From Liolophura sinensis (taxonomy: Eukaryota > Mollusca > Polyplacophora > Chitonida > Chitonidae), in the NCBI RefSeq assembly GCF_032854445.1, contig NC_088302.1, forward strand, positions 3,464,023-3,528,022: a stretch of 64,000 nucleotides of DNA. The letters run 5' to 3'. A model generated the notes under the pieces. The model saw only the letters and a program-made list of their open reading frames with translations, was not told the origin of the DNA and made no database searches. The translations under genes were made by a program, and so were the position numbers. Of the stretch, positions 53,216-64,000 are shown piece by piece (position 1 is the stretch's first letter; each line of letters opens with the position of its first letter).

Positions 53216-54240
53216 TTCTTGTATTGGACCTACCTGTACTGAATTATGATCCGGTGGGGAACCTCTCCTTTCTAAAGTACTTCGAACCTTAGTTTTGTAG
53301 TGCATTATTCACCCCGGCGTTTGTGCTGAAGTTTTAAGTGTACACCGACAGCTGTAGCCCTGTTAAGCTTGACATATGCAAGAGAGGCAATTTTCAATTC
53401 AAATTAGACCCGATTGGCCATTGCACGAGAAAAGCTTCCCTCTCGTACCTTCTGCTAATTATAAGACTTCTTGAAACTTGGCGGCCACCGGCAGAATAGA
53501 CTGCGTTAAGCTCACTTTTGTCTTTCTTTGACATAATGGATACTTTTTGCTCTGAAGCGATATGTTATTGAATCGAGCCTAACGTTTAATTCAATATTGA
53601 GCAATCGCCCTCAGTAGTGACAGAGACTTCATTTGTCGATTGTCCGTTGTGACTAATCTGTAAATCGGCTATGTTCAATCAGAAAAAAACATATTACAAC
53701 CTAAAACACGTAATCCGGACATTTAAGAGGTAAAACAGCCAGTATTCTCCCGCCATTCCACAAAATAATATCTGCTCAACTCTAGGAAAGCGGCTCAAAA
53801 CAAGGAAGTAATTCGGACAGCTTTATCTCGAGGGAACATATATATCAGTGCCGATGCTTCCGGAGCTATCCAGTGATTGAGAAAGTGTGCCACTGAACTT
53901 CATTATTTAAGGATGATAATCTAGGTTGTCTGTTCTAGACGAGCGGCGATTTCATGTAGTATGGTTTTAGGTCTGATTCACGTTTTTGGTCTTGGTCATT
54001 TTTTTTCTGAGGGCAGTATCAATGATAGCTATCGTCGGATAATAATTAGTGAAAATATCATTCTTTCCTTACTGACCTTTGAACATTGTGATATGGCTGA
54101 AATATAAGCTATAATCATTCATTCGAACATTGCGAGAAACACTAATATATTATATAACGACAATCAAATAAGTTACGTACCTTAGCACGGTTGTTTTTGT
54201 GGACTTCTAGTGTTGCAGAATGGCCAGCATTTACAATTGG
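53216..54240. other. Intergenic stretch, nothing recognised
   Basis: No array, SINE or convincing exon. Confidence 0.5.
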
Positions 54241-55080
54241 CGAAACCTTGAAGTCACATGAAAACAAGGTACGATTTCTAGATTGGGTAACGACAGTTGC
54301 GTCAGAACCTTGTGGAGAAAAGGGACGCGTTCTGGTTTGGGCCAAGCCGGCAGCTGACTCGAGTTGTGAAGGGGACGTTGTCATCGAGGACGATACTCTC
54401 TGCTCTCTTCACCAACCCGACACAATCGATTTCCGCGCTTGTCCTCAGATAACCTCAGGTCTTCGGTTCACAGCTGACACCGTTGGCATGGCTTGGGCAG
54501 CTCGGTGAAAAATGACCCTTGAGCACATGTAAAGCATCATGCAAACAATCGGTGCTCGGCTAAAACGTCGTGTTGTCGGCGATGGGATTGAGGTAGAATG
54601 ACTGCTGTCCAACTCACCCGACATATCCCCTCCCGGCAACGCGAGATAACCGTGCCACCCTTGCCACAGTCATTTAGACCCCGGCTTAGTGGCTGTTCAA
54701 CCGGTAGACTTATCTTGCCCCATGCCTGTAAGCTCCAAGGAGTCCTCTTGATGAATGGAAATACGAAAATACTTAGCCTACTGCTTCCTTCTGTCTGCCC
54801 CTCTCCTCACGTGATGAAGGCCTCTTCGGTTTTGGATGAAGCGGGGAGTATTTGTACCCCGCGGATCCACTTAGCATATACCTCCGCACGAGGGTGGCGC
54901 GATTAGCCTGGGTAATGACTTTCCGGTGCCGCCAAGGACCCAGGTAATCTGTGAGCAAGTCGAGCCGAGATCCTCGGTGATAATGGGACAACTCCAGCAC
55001 GCGTCTACATGTCCGCACCGTGTAGCATCCACCGAGCATTGTCAATGTTTACTCAACGTTTATCGCAGAGAAGCCCGCTA
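54241..55080. other. GC- and CpG-enriched block of unknown nature
   Basis: Visibly richer in G+C and CpG than its surroundings (GACGCGTTCTGGTTTGGGCC, AACGTCGTGTTGTCGGCG, GAGGGTGGCGCGATTAGCC). Short frames are open on both strands (plus 54191-54508, minus 54773-55045), but none shows a known domain or clear splice sites. It may be a decayed transposon or a regulatory island. Confidence 0.4.
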
Positions 55081-58000
55081 TATCGCCGATAACGCCACGT
55101 ATTTATAATTGCGCGAGACTTGCTGGGAAACAAAGCCCTCTGATAGCATCGACAGGTTGATCATCATCGTATCGCATGAAGCAAGGAGGCAATTGATCGC
55201 CACATACGAAACAATGACATAAGGTTTCGAAGGGTAAATCTGGTGGATCTGCATCTGCACGATATGCGGATGTTCTTATTGTGATGCTTGTATCATTAGT
55301 GGAAAACTCCAGTAATTTAACAAGAACTCCATATGTTAAGTGAGGGCTTCCATTGCGCGCTCAGAACCACTGCATATAGTGGTTACAGAGCCGTGGCACT
55401 CTAAATGTGTAGCCATGGGCTAAGCCGACGCATACACGATAGCACAACTTAATGTGGTTTAGGTGTACCCTAGATATTTCTGCACTGCCGATATTTACAA
55501 GTTAATCGGTTAGATATCACACAGAGCTGATTATGTCACATAAATTCGCTTTCAACATATGTCCTATAGACTGAGACAGGATAGGCTTTTGGGTGACATT
55601 TCGTACTGACTTGAATTCTAAAGTGAACAATATGGCCGGCCAGACGATCATTCCGAAGATTTCTTTCCTAAAAGCGCGAACTTTAAAAGGAATGCTTCAT
55701 TACATTACTAACTATCTTACTTAAATTACACGTTCTTGTGACTCGCGAGAATTTGTGGTGAAACATTCAGCTCCACTGTCGCTTGAAATTATTGAGGTTT
55801 CTGTCACCGAACATGTTTTTCTGTATCATTTTGGAGATGGCTCCAAACATTTTTTTTTATTTAGATGTTCTATTTATACCGATTTCAGTTCAGAAACCTT
55901 TGCGATTTTATAGGAAAAGTTAATTGATAAAGATCGTGATTATCTGGGTGCTCTGATAATTTTGATTATTTTGCTGGGTATCTGTTCCTGTCCTTACCGA
56001 TAGCAAGTAAACAGAAGCTTTCAATCGTTTACTGTAGTAAGCTATAGATGGTTTAATATGGCAGCCGTCTTTGAGGTAAGTTTGTATACATTGTCCACTG
56101 TATCATTCCTGTCAGTTACTGCACATATCTGGTGCTTAATGTAAGTTACCGGGAAAATAATCAAACCAAAAAAGGAAGCAATCTTGTTCGTTTATATTTT
56201 GTTAAACTTTATAAGTCTTTTAAGTCTTTATAAGTATAATAATAAAATATGCATCAATCATACATTATGTACTTTCAATGAAAGCTCAACATAGCTAGTA
56301 TAATATGTACATTGCGTTCCTACCATCCACCTATAATGTTAGGTCGCTATAGTATTGCGCACTCTTTAGTCTTTAGGACAGCTTGTACAAATAGTAGATC
56401 GGGGTTGATTCTTTGGGAATTAAATAACGTATAATTGTCCATGGCACAAAGAAATTCTTGCCACCAATATTACTAAAAAATGCATCGATGTCTGTGAACA
56501 ACTCAAGCGAGAATTCTTGTCTAATGTCACAAAACATCTAGTTCCAATGTCACCCTGGAATTGGGCCTACTTGCCCCCCCCCCCCCCCCCCCGAGGTAAT
56601 AAGGAATTAGTGTCACCGATGTCGCCCAACATTTATATGCCATGTCACTCAGATTTTCTTCCATATAAGTCTCCGAATCTTGCAACATCATGTTAGCGCG
56701 AATTCTTTTCGCTTATGTCTCTGAAAATCAAAATCCCATGTTACTTGGGATTTCTTAAATGGTGTTCTTTAATTGTTATGCCTCTACAGAAACTGTTATC
56801 ATTTGACGGCAGTCGTTGCTTGGCGAGCAGCTTTGTATACTTCCTTCACTGTCACTTTTGGGCCCTACAAGTATTAACTTATTTAGATATTACATTTGAT
56901 CGTGCATATGACGGTGGTCTGATTGATGGGTGGAGGAAACGAGACAAACTTGGAGGGAATCGGCTACAAATCGCTTAAAATCAAACCTCCCAACATATGG
57001 CCGAAGTAAAGTCACTGTTAAGCAAGCGGGATTCCCACATCGAGAGTGGGTATTTACCAGTATTGTAGACAAGTGTTTAAACCACGTGACAAGAGATAAC
57101 CCAAATTTACTCTTTTCGCGTTCTGGTCAACCACTTCGTCAAGATAACCAAGACTGTCACGGTGAATTGATCTTAATACTGTCATCGCATACCTTAATTT
57201 TATCCCATAACAAAAGCATACATCTGAACAACTTCATTCAAAGATGGCAAGACCACTTCGTCAAATTCTCGGCTTTTCTCTCCTACTCGTTAGACCGGCC
57301 TCACCATACCATTAACATTTCGTCAAAATTTGATAATTTTTGAACTGTCGTACTTCTTCACTTGGCGTGCAGCAAGCTAACGATCTTTGTAAAGTGGTGC
57401 TAACTTAGTATGTTCAGAATGAGAGGAGCGGAAATGTTATAGATTCATGACTGCGCCCCCCCCCCCTCCCCACCCCAGCCCCCACCAAGCCTCCCTCAAG
57501 TCTGCCATGCTGCCCCAGTCTTCCAGGGGTTTCACACCAAAATTCAGATTCCATGCTGTGGCAATATTACAGAAACACCAGGCCAAATAGTCTATTTGCC
57601 AAGTGCTAAGAGACCACACATCATGTGAATGATGCTGAAATAAGAAAAAACGATAAAAAATTGATACGCTACTTTGTGCTAAACAAATAAGTCAATCGTA
57701 TCGATCAAATATAATACGTAGATTTATTTTCAGAATGCTTCACAAAAGCAGTTCAGAACATAGTCCAATGGCGCAAATCAAGTCGACAAAGTGTTCCCCG
57801 TGTTGGACAGTCAGAACTGTAGTAGTCATAATAAAAACAATTGTCATATAGATATCCGGCATACCACTACAGAACACTATCTCTACATACATGTATATCA
57901 AATATTATATTTTGGCATTCTGCGCGACTAGTGAGTCCATATCACTGATTTATGAGAAAAGCCACCACTGAATCAGGAAGTTTTCTGAAAGTGGACCGAT

Positions 58001-59425
58001 CGTGGATCAAAACAGATTCGTTGGTTTGCTTTGAAAGGGTAGCCTTTAACAATATGTCCGTCATATCAAGACAATGTCTCCTTGTGGCTGTTGGCCCAAT
58101 GCTGACATGTTTGAACTGCTGTCGCATGACGCCCAAACTATGTCACCGACTGTCTTAACTTTGTACACGAAAAACAAAGAAGAAGAGACTTGGTCAGCAC
58201 ATAGTTTGGGCATTTCAACTCCATGTTTTTGCATGCTGAAGATCTTTGAACGTGTTCAAATAAATTAAGTACAGACACCTGTACTGGGACAGTATTGCAC
58301 TGGATCTAGACAGCTTCAGGGAAAGCATGATATACGATAAACTTGACCCAAATCACAAGCAGTTACCATTCCCCACACCGTGACTAAGCACATTGGCCTG
58401 TCGCTTTGAAGGTTTGAAATAAAATGTTTTCTCAAACTGTCCACAGTGCCTCCAGTCGAACTAAGGCTTCTCTGTTTGGGCAAGTGAAATGACCAGTTAC
58501 TTAATTTCACTTCAGACGATTGTCATGAAATGACTGTTTCACCTCTGAGGTTGAAGACAGGTGTTACTTCCTATCTAATAATTGACAAATCAGTATACAT
58601 GTTATAGGGTGCAGTAACTAGATGTGACATGAGTAAGATTATCGTATACAGTCACCACATCTCCCACAGACGTAAAGTCTTAGCCGGTATGCTTATCAAG
58701 CCCAACACTGTGACAATATTCAATTTACAGAAAATAGTATTGCTGTTTATTTTTAGTTAGCAAACAAATATTGAGTATTTTAAATATTTGGAACAATCAA
58801 AAATAAATAATATCTCCCATCATTTAGCAATGATGAGACAGATATGTTACAACCCAGATAAATCCCTCAGTATCTTACATCAGGTTGATAGTTGTAACAC
58901 TCATCATTATCTCATTATTGACATATCGTGTGTATTTCAGCATGAATGTAACAATATCGCATGAAATCAGAGCTTTCCTGAAGACTGACAATACCTGTCC
59001 ACACCTGGCTGGATCAGTTATCTACATGTGTATCACACATCATGCTAAACCTACAGTGTAGCACTGTTTTTTTCACAATGCACTAATTCCAATAGACACT
59101 TTAACCTGGCCTCATTCCCAGTTATTACCATTAGTATTGGTTATTAACATTTCAGCAATCCATGTCTTGCGACATCCTATTGCCAATAGCTGTGCATTTG
59201 TGTATCAGGAACATGTTCATCTCAATTTAAACATGTCAATGTGACACATCAGTATTTGACCATGTGTCACTGGTTATGCGCACAACACTGTCTGGTATCA
59301 GGATGTACGTTCGTTTCTGGTTCCTATTTCTGTCCTTCACCATGCTTTGTAACACTCTTCCTTTGGTCAGAGATTCTTTCTTTAGGTTTGTCTCATACCA
59401 TGCATCAGTGACGATATATTCCACC
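55081..59425. other. Gene-poor stretch with C-tracts and one possible mini exon
   Basis: C homopolymer of about 18 bases at 56574-56592 and a C-rich tract at 57456-57488. ATGGCAGCCGTCTTTGAG followed by GTAAGT at 56058-56081 looks like an initial exon, but no continuing exon was found. TTTATT at 58746-58751 is one possible minus-strand polyadenylation signal for JTB. Confidence 0.4.
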
Positions 59426-59427
59426 TC

Positions 59428-59930
59428 GTCTATCACCCATCAGTATCTCAGTCCACATTTTATCACATATCTTTATCTCACATGATATATCATCCATGAG
59501 TTCCTCAGTCATATTTCATCAGCTATACTTATCTCTCATCATACAAGTATATCATCCATCAATATCTCAGTCCACATTTCATGGGCTATACCCATCAGCT
59601 ACACTCATCTCACATCATACACGTATGTCATCCATCAGTATCTCAGTCCACATTTCATTCGCTATCTTCATCTCATGTCATACAAGTATGTCATCCATCA
59701 GTATCTCAGTCCACACTCCATCAGCTATCTATGTCACATGATATATCATCCACCAGTTCCTTAGTCCACACTCCATCAGATATCTTTATCTCACATGATA
59801 TATCACCTATCAGTATTTTGGTCCACATTCCATGAGCTATCTTTATGTCACTTCATATATCATCCATCAGTATCTCAGTCCACATTCCATTGGCTATCCT
59901 CATTTGAGATCATATATCAGCAGCTATCTG
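59428..59930. repeat. About 60-bp minisatellite in the JTB 3' UTR, 8 copies
   Basis: Unit CATCCATCAGTATCTCAGTC, CACATTCCATCAGCTATCTT, TATCTCACATGATATAT. The rightmost unit overlaps the JTB stop codon and last codons (TCATATATCAGCAGCTATCT), so the array appears to be amplified from the gene's 3' end. Confidence 0.9.
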
Positions 59931-60072
59931 CCTGTCAATCTTCTCTCGCAGCATTCTGTCTAGCCTGTGTTGTCTAATGACCACCAGCCCGTAGGACAGG
60001 ATGCCAATGGCAAATGTCACTCCTTCAAATATCCAGAAGTTCCTTTCCTCTAACCATTGCGTCCCTGAGCAC
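59910..60072 (-). CDS. JTB exon 5 with transmembrane segment and stop
   Basis: Acceptor TATGTTCTGTAG. Encodes CSGTQWLEERNFWIFEGVTF, the rest of the membrane helix and the basic tail, ending AADI then TGA (stop at 59910-59912). The strongest match to vertebrate JTB. Confidence 0.95.
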
Positions 60073-63000
60073 CTACAGAACATAGACCACAATCATGAAG
60101 CAGACTAACACTAAAGATGAACATACCCATCCACAGCCAATGATATGATGCTGAGTGAAGAGTAAAAGTGGGGTTGACTGGCGTGGTTACAAATAGTGAA
60201 TAACCTGCACAAACCAGTTGATGTGTTTCTAGGAAGGGGAGATAACTACATTACTGGCCAGTCTCCCTTTTTAACACCAATCTCATTGTTTCATAATTAG
60301 TTAACAGAAATGTGTTATGGACAGGTAGACATCGTGATGGATATCTGTATACCAAATCTCTACCAAACATTGACTAAATTCCTTGGTAACTGAAGACTAG
60401 TTCCCAACTATTCCTGAAAGATACAGGAACTTATCCCGGTAAAAAGGTAAAAGACAGGCTGTCAGCGTTTTTGAATGCATGTCACACTTTAAAGAGGCTA
60501 TGCCAGAGCGTTTTGGCAAAAATACATCTTCGCCAATCAACTCAAAGGGTCTGTATTTACAAAGAATAGCTCAATAAATTGCCTTTCAGCAAATATCAGA
60601 CTTCTATCTGTGCTATTTACGGTGTTCAAATGAATTAAAAAGGTTGAAAAAATGATCATGTGAACCACTTTATACATTTTAGGAAGAAATGCCAAGTTTG
60701 AATGGTAGCACATGCAGAGAGGAGGCTGATATCTAGTGAAAGGTACATTATTTAGGCTATTAAAATATCTAAAATATTGGTGGAAGGTAAGCAGTCTTAG
60801 ACTGCAAATGCAGTCACACATGTGTCCTTGACAGCATATTGTCAGTAAGGCCTCAGAAAGAGTGCTTAGTCCAAGGACAGTTTTGAACCCACTCACATGT
60901 GTCCTAGCACTTCTTACAATTGGACGATAGCTTACTCCCTACATGTATTTAACAGGTAACAATAATCCATTTAAGTGATACACATGGTTAGTCATACAAA
61001 TGCACAAAAGGACACCCTATATTTTAAACTCAGCTGCCCCTTCACAGAAAAAAAAGCACCCAGAAGAATATGACAGTTAAACATCCATAATGGACATGTG
61101 CTGGAAACTACTTGTGCTTTAACTGCAGAACCTGAGAGTGGGTTAAACTAAAACATACATGCGCATAATTTTGGTGCCATCTTCACAAGCTACGACAGTT
61201 CTGAACCCCGTTTCTTGACAGTACTTCTTCTCACTGAACTGCAAAAAACAAATTGCCACATCAAAAACTCCAATGGACTGAAGGATGTTCTTGCTTCCAA
61301 ATTTCCACAAGAATGTCACAAGGCAATGACAATAAAAACATACTAAATAGGTGCAGCTGCATGTAATAAACAATACGTAGATGATCTATCTGCATTTTTG
61401 ACACATTCTTGTTGTGATGTCAACTTCATAAATTCGTGGTTTTCTACATAAAGTTACCATGAAAAACTTAGAACATAAAATCTTAAAGATAACACTATGA
61501 ATGATCAGCCACACTGTTTTCTTTTTTTGTGTGTGATATTTTCCTTCTTTTTTTTCTGTTCTGAAACCTTGGGACAGCCTGTTAGACTGACAACTTTTCT
61601 TTCTTGGTCTTGGTTAACATGGATATCCTGCACACTCTAAACTCATCTTTTGGTGAATGTCTATAAGTATGTTACAGGTATTACAAGTATTTACAACTCA
61701 CCAGTTCATCAGCTAGACACTCCCTACAACTTTCCACAACCTTTTCTTTTCCAAGTTTACATGTTTCATTTGAATCTGAAAATCATGGTGTAAAAACATT
61801 TTGATCATACAGTGATTATGTTTCTAAAAGAAACTGTTTGATAATTAAAAAAGGCAAGCCAGATTAAAATGAATATGCTATTTCAAAAAAATTCTGGAAC
61901 CACTAATACAATTTAGTACTTTTTATTTTGAACTTAAAATTGCATTTGGTGGGTTGATAAACTCACCACACATACAGTCAGTCTATTTGCAAGAAATATT
62001 TGTACGTCAAGAAATATATCAAATAAGGGTACTGTACTATTAAAGCACAATAAGCACAAAATTTTGTGTAGCTGTGGAGCTTTGTTTTCAGACATAACAA
62101 GACTTCATACCAACCTCCTTTACCCTTTCTTGAAATTTCCTTAACTTTATGCTGAGCTGACCACCTTGTCTCTAGCACCACACTTACTACTGATATTCTG
62201 ACAAACAAATAAAAATACACTTGCTACACATATAAATAAAAAATAAATAATTATCTGAATGTACATTTCACGTCTTCTTTTTTTCCAGGCACAACCTTTA
62301 CCTCAAATGACACAAGACCTTGTACATTTACTGTATGTAGATGTATGTAAACTTCGAGTGTTGTGAAGACAAGGTTGATCCCTTTCTCCATTGTTGGTCC
62401 ACTTTTCAGATGTTCAATGAGGAAAGCTCTTGAATGAATTGAAGTCACTCTACGGGGCCTCCGTGGCTCAGCGCAGCGTAATGACCCAGGAGCCTCTCAC
62501 CAATGCGGTCGCTGTGAGTTCAAGTCCAGCTCATGCTGGCTTCCTCTCCGGCCGTAAGTGGGAAGGTCTGCCAGCAACCTGCGGATGGTCGTGGGTTTCC
62601 CCCGGGCTCTGCCCGGTTTCCACCACCATAATGCTGGCCGCCGTCGTATAAGTGAAATATTCTTGAGTACGGCGTAAAACACCAATCAAAAAAAAAAAAA
62701 AAAAAAAAAGTCACTCTACCACGTGATATCAAGCTGAAATTTGCATTCATTATAAAAGTCTGTTGAGATGATACGGCACAGTGTCTGTGCTAAGATTTAA
62801 CGTCATGTCACGAGACGTATCAGTGATCAATGGCCTGTAAGTAGAAACATTTGTTCTTGTAGTAACATACATTTAATAACACATCATCAGTGTCACGGAA
62901 AGAATAATGAAAATGATTTTCAAACAGATGTTTTCAACACAAGCAAGATCAAGGACAAAGTAAGGGAATAACTGCTTCACATTAAAAATGACAACTTGCA

Positions 63001-63172
63001 AACCATAGTGACCAGTGTATTCCACTTGATAAATCCACAGATACCTCCATGATATATCAAATGTCATGTAGTCGGCTGCTGTCGTACTGGTGAAGGCATG
63101 TTTTTGTCTAACTTACGTAACTAAAGTGAAGACAACCGCCAGCATCCGCTTCTTGGAACAAAACTCAATCAT
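59910..63172 (-). CDS. JTB (jumping translocation breakpoint protein) orthologue, complete, five exons
   Basis: Exons on the minus strand: 63117-63172, 62124-62197, 61702-61775, 61159-61238, 59910-60072. They join to 447 nt (148 residues plus stop; human JTB has 146). Residues 1 to about 37 form a signal peptide with core LAVVFTLVTISVVSVVLE. The luminal domain has six Cys (49, 60, 63, 75, 86, 96) in the vertebrate order. The end, NFWIFEGVTFAIGILSYGLV then VIRQHRLDRMLREKIDRQI, aligns closely with human LFWKFEGAVVCVALIFACLV and IRQRQLDRKALEKVRKQIES, giving a type I membrane protein with a short basic tail. In mammals JTB has been linked to mitochondria, cytokinesis and growth control; role by homology only. 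Divergent neighbour at 63457. Intron 1 holds a young SINE. Confidence 0.93.
60470..60790. mobile_element. Dispersed repeat in JTB intron 4
   Basis: TTTAAAGAGGCTATGCCAGA, GGGTCTGTATTTACAAAGAA, TAGCTCAATAAATTGC and GAGGCTGATATCTAGTGAAA, GGTACATTATTTAGGCTATT correspond in order to the element at 49130-49690. No ORF or terminal structure is clear; the 119-codon minus-strand frame across it is judged to be chance. Confidence 0.6.
61159..61238 (-). CDS. JTB exon 4
   Basis: Acceptor TTTTTTGCAG, donor GCGCAT|GTATGT. Encodes FSEKKYCQETGFRTVVACED and GTKIMR, carrying Cys 75 and Cys 86. Confidence 0.92.
61702..61775 (-). CDS. JTB exon 3
   Basis: Acceptor ATGATTTTCAG, donor GAACTG|GTGAGT. Encodes SNETCKLGKEKVVESCRECL and ADEL, matching the vertebrate C...EECSPC luminal motif. 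Confidence 0.92.
62124..62197 (-). CDS. JTB exon 2
   Basis: Acceptor TTTGTTTGTCAG, donor AAAGG|GTAAAG. Encodes ISVVSVVLETRWSAQHKVKE and ISRK. An alternative donor 6-7 bases on (GTTGGT) would add two residues; GTAAAG is the better site. Confidence 0.8.
62454..62707 (+). mobile_element. Young SINE with poly-A in JTB intron 1
   Basis: GGGGCCTCCGTGGCTCAG head, intact body close to the family consensus, and a pure run of about 20 A instead of AATAAAT repeats. Perfect 12-bp target-site duplication AAGTCACTCTAC at 62442-62453 and 62708-62719. The head lacks the TCGGTTAGCGCGCTAG segment between A-box and body. Antisense to JTB. Confidence 0.96.
63117..63172 (-). CDS. JTB exon 1 (signal peptide start)
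   Basis: ATG at 63172, donor TTAC|GTAAGT. Encodes MIEFCSKKRMLAVVFTLV; the hydrophobic core continues into exon 2. Accepted because the phase (2) fits exon 2 and the joint sequence completes a signal peptide. Confidence 0.85.
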
Positions 63173-63456
63173 TGTGCATTAATCAAACCCTCTTCATTTC
63201 AACAAGTTTAAGATGCTCAAAGATCGGTGTACACAGTGTTGACGTTTAAAATGACGACATCTTCATGGCGTTGTGGTGGTATTGTGTACTTCCTTCTCGC
63301 TCTCTCCTAGTGTCGACAAAGTGGGAGATGCTGTTAGAATAAAACAACCATCCTGGCAACAGCCGACTTGACGGAGAGTACTCGACGGCAAGTGCACCCT
63401 GGGATAGAGACAGTCTGCCATTTTGTGTGGAGCACATTTGAAGGTCGTCAGGCAAA
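63173..63456. promoter_or_regulatory. Bidirectional promoter between JTB and a mitochondrial-type gene
   Basis: The two start codons are only 284 bp apart on opposite strands. The interval has no clear TATA box. It holds CTGCCATTTTG (a YY1-like GCCATTTT) about 40 bp before the plus ATG and a GGCGTTGTGG segment. Typical of housekeeping gene pairs; promoter function is inference. Confidence 0.6.
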
Positions 63457-63535
63457 ATGCTTCGTGCAGCAATTCAGCGGGCAAGTTTGGCTGTGCAGAC
63501 AACCGTGAGACAGTCATGCCGACGGCAAGTGGCGG
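63457..63535 (+). CDS. First coding exon of a probable mitochondrial protein (continues beyond window)
   Basis: ATG in GGCAAAATGC, 26 codons plus one base, donor GCGG|GTAAGC. Encodes MLRAAIQRASLAVQTTVRQS and CRRQVA: rich in Arg, Ala and Ser, with no acidic residue, amphipathic, as in mitochondrial import presequences. The mature protein lies to the right of the window, so the product cannot be named. Its divergent placement next to JTB and the YY1-like site suggest a housekeeping gene. Confidence 0.6.
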
Positions 63536-64000
63536 GTAAGCAAAATCACAATAGATTTGTGTACCAGGAGTTTGGAGCACGCCACTCATTTTTACCAAGT
63601 TGTTTCTGTATTTTTCTCGATTTCAACAACAACGCCTTTAGCTGAGAAATCATTGCCGTGACGACTTTATTATTCGGGGAGTTGCGAAGCTGAACATTGT
63701 AAACTTTGTCATTGATGACTTTATCATGTGCTCAGAAAGCAGATTCGTTTATGAGCTGACATTATCATGGTCATGCGAATTCTGCCAGCAAAGAATTATT
63801 TATTTTGTCTCTGTGGACTGTCTTGCAAAGATGCTGTTGCCATTCCCGGACATGTAGCCACAAATTAGCCTTACGTGAAAACAGCTCTTGATGTCATTCC
63901 CTTATTTGATCTCATATCTGCAAGGTTGCCCTTTAGTTCCAAAAGTCCATTGTGGATGCGATCAAATTTACATGCAAATTTTTAAAATTCCTCACAATCT
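63536..64000 (+). other. First intron of the mitochondrial-type gene
   Basis: Begins with the donor GTAAGC. No acceptor with a convincing following exon is seen before the window ends. Confidence 0.5.

Noticed and set aside
57437-57619. Minus-strand frame WQIDYLAWCFCNIATAWNLN...
   Set aside because: Looks somewhat protein-like, but ends in a poly-C-derived Gly run and lacks splice or domain evidence.
60537-60896. 119-codon minus-strand frame in JTB intron 4
   Set aside because: Falls within a dispersed repeat and between two in-phase JTB exons.
62251-62448. Minus-strand frame (GINLVFTTLEVYIHLHTVNV...) as an extra JTB exon
   Set aside because: It would break the phase between exon 1 (ends phase 2) and exon 2, and no matching segment exists in vertebrate JTB.

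Overview
This is a eukaryotic nuclear window, most likely from a mollusc (at least a lophotrochozoan). The evidence is GT-AG introns, AT-rich noncoding DNA, very abundant minisatellites, and about 17 copies or fragments of a tRNA-headed SINE. The SINE tail (TAAGTGAAATATTCTTGAGT, then a CACCAATCAAATAAATAAAT-like end) is a type I associate with molluscan genomes. The exact species cannot be read from the sequence.

Layout. 1-1066 is a 37-bp minisatellite. 1250-1802 (minus) is a probable first coding exon of a secreted coiled-coil protein lying antisense to FOCAD. 2492-22496 (plus) holds the last 19 coding exons (896 codons) of a focadhesin (FOCAD) orthologue; the reading phases of all 19 exons interlock. 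22497-45170 is largely gene-poor: SINEs, a 195-bp tandem duplication, several minisatellites, and one possible coiled-coil exon on the minus strand (36842-36954) next to a 1.9-kb array whose units look like its splice acceptor. 45366-46990 (plus) is a complete two-exon protein-kinase-like gene of 444 residues behind a cluster of CRE/ATF-like sites. 50935-53215 is a 20-bp satellite. 59910-63172 (minus) is a complete five-exon JTB orthologue (148 residues). It is divergent, across 284 bp, from a plus-strand gene at 63457 that begins with a mitochondrial-type presequence and runs off the window.

The genes do not form one pathway. FOCAD is linked to the cytosolic SKI/exosome RNA-decay machinery (human FOCAD, plant RST1) and was first described at focal adhesions. 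JTB is a small type I membrane protein. The kinase has an unrecognised N-terminal region.

The most unusual pattern is recurrent tandem amplification of exon edges together with their splice sites. It is seen at FOCAD exons 5, 9, 11 and 13, at the minus-strand candidate exon at 36.9 kb, and at the JTB stop codon. In addition, two long arrays inside FOCAD introns carry a splice-site-like motif in each unit, on the sense strand. I propose these as candidate arrays of decoy or emerging splice sites; RNA-seq would decide.
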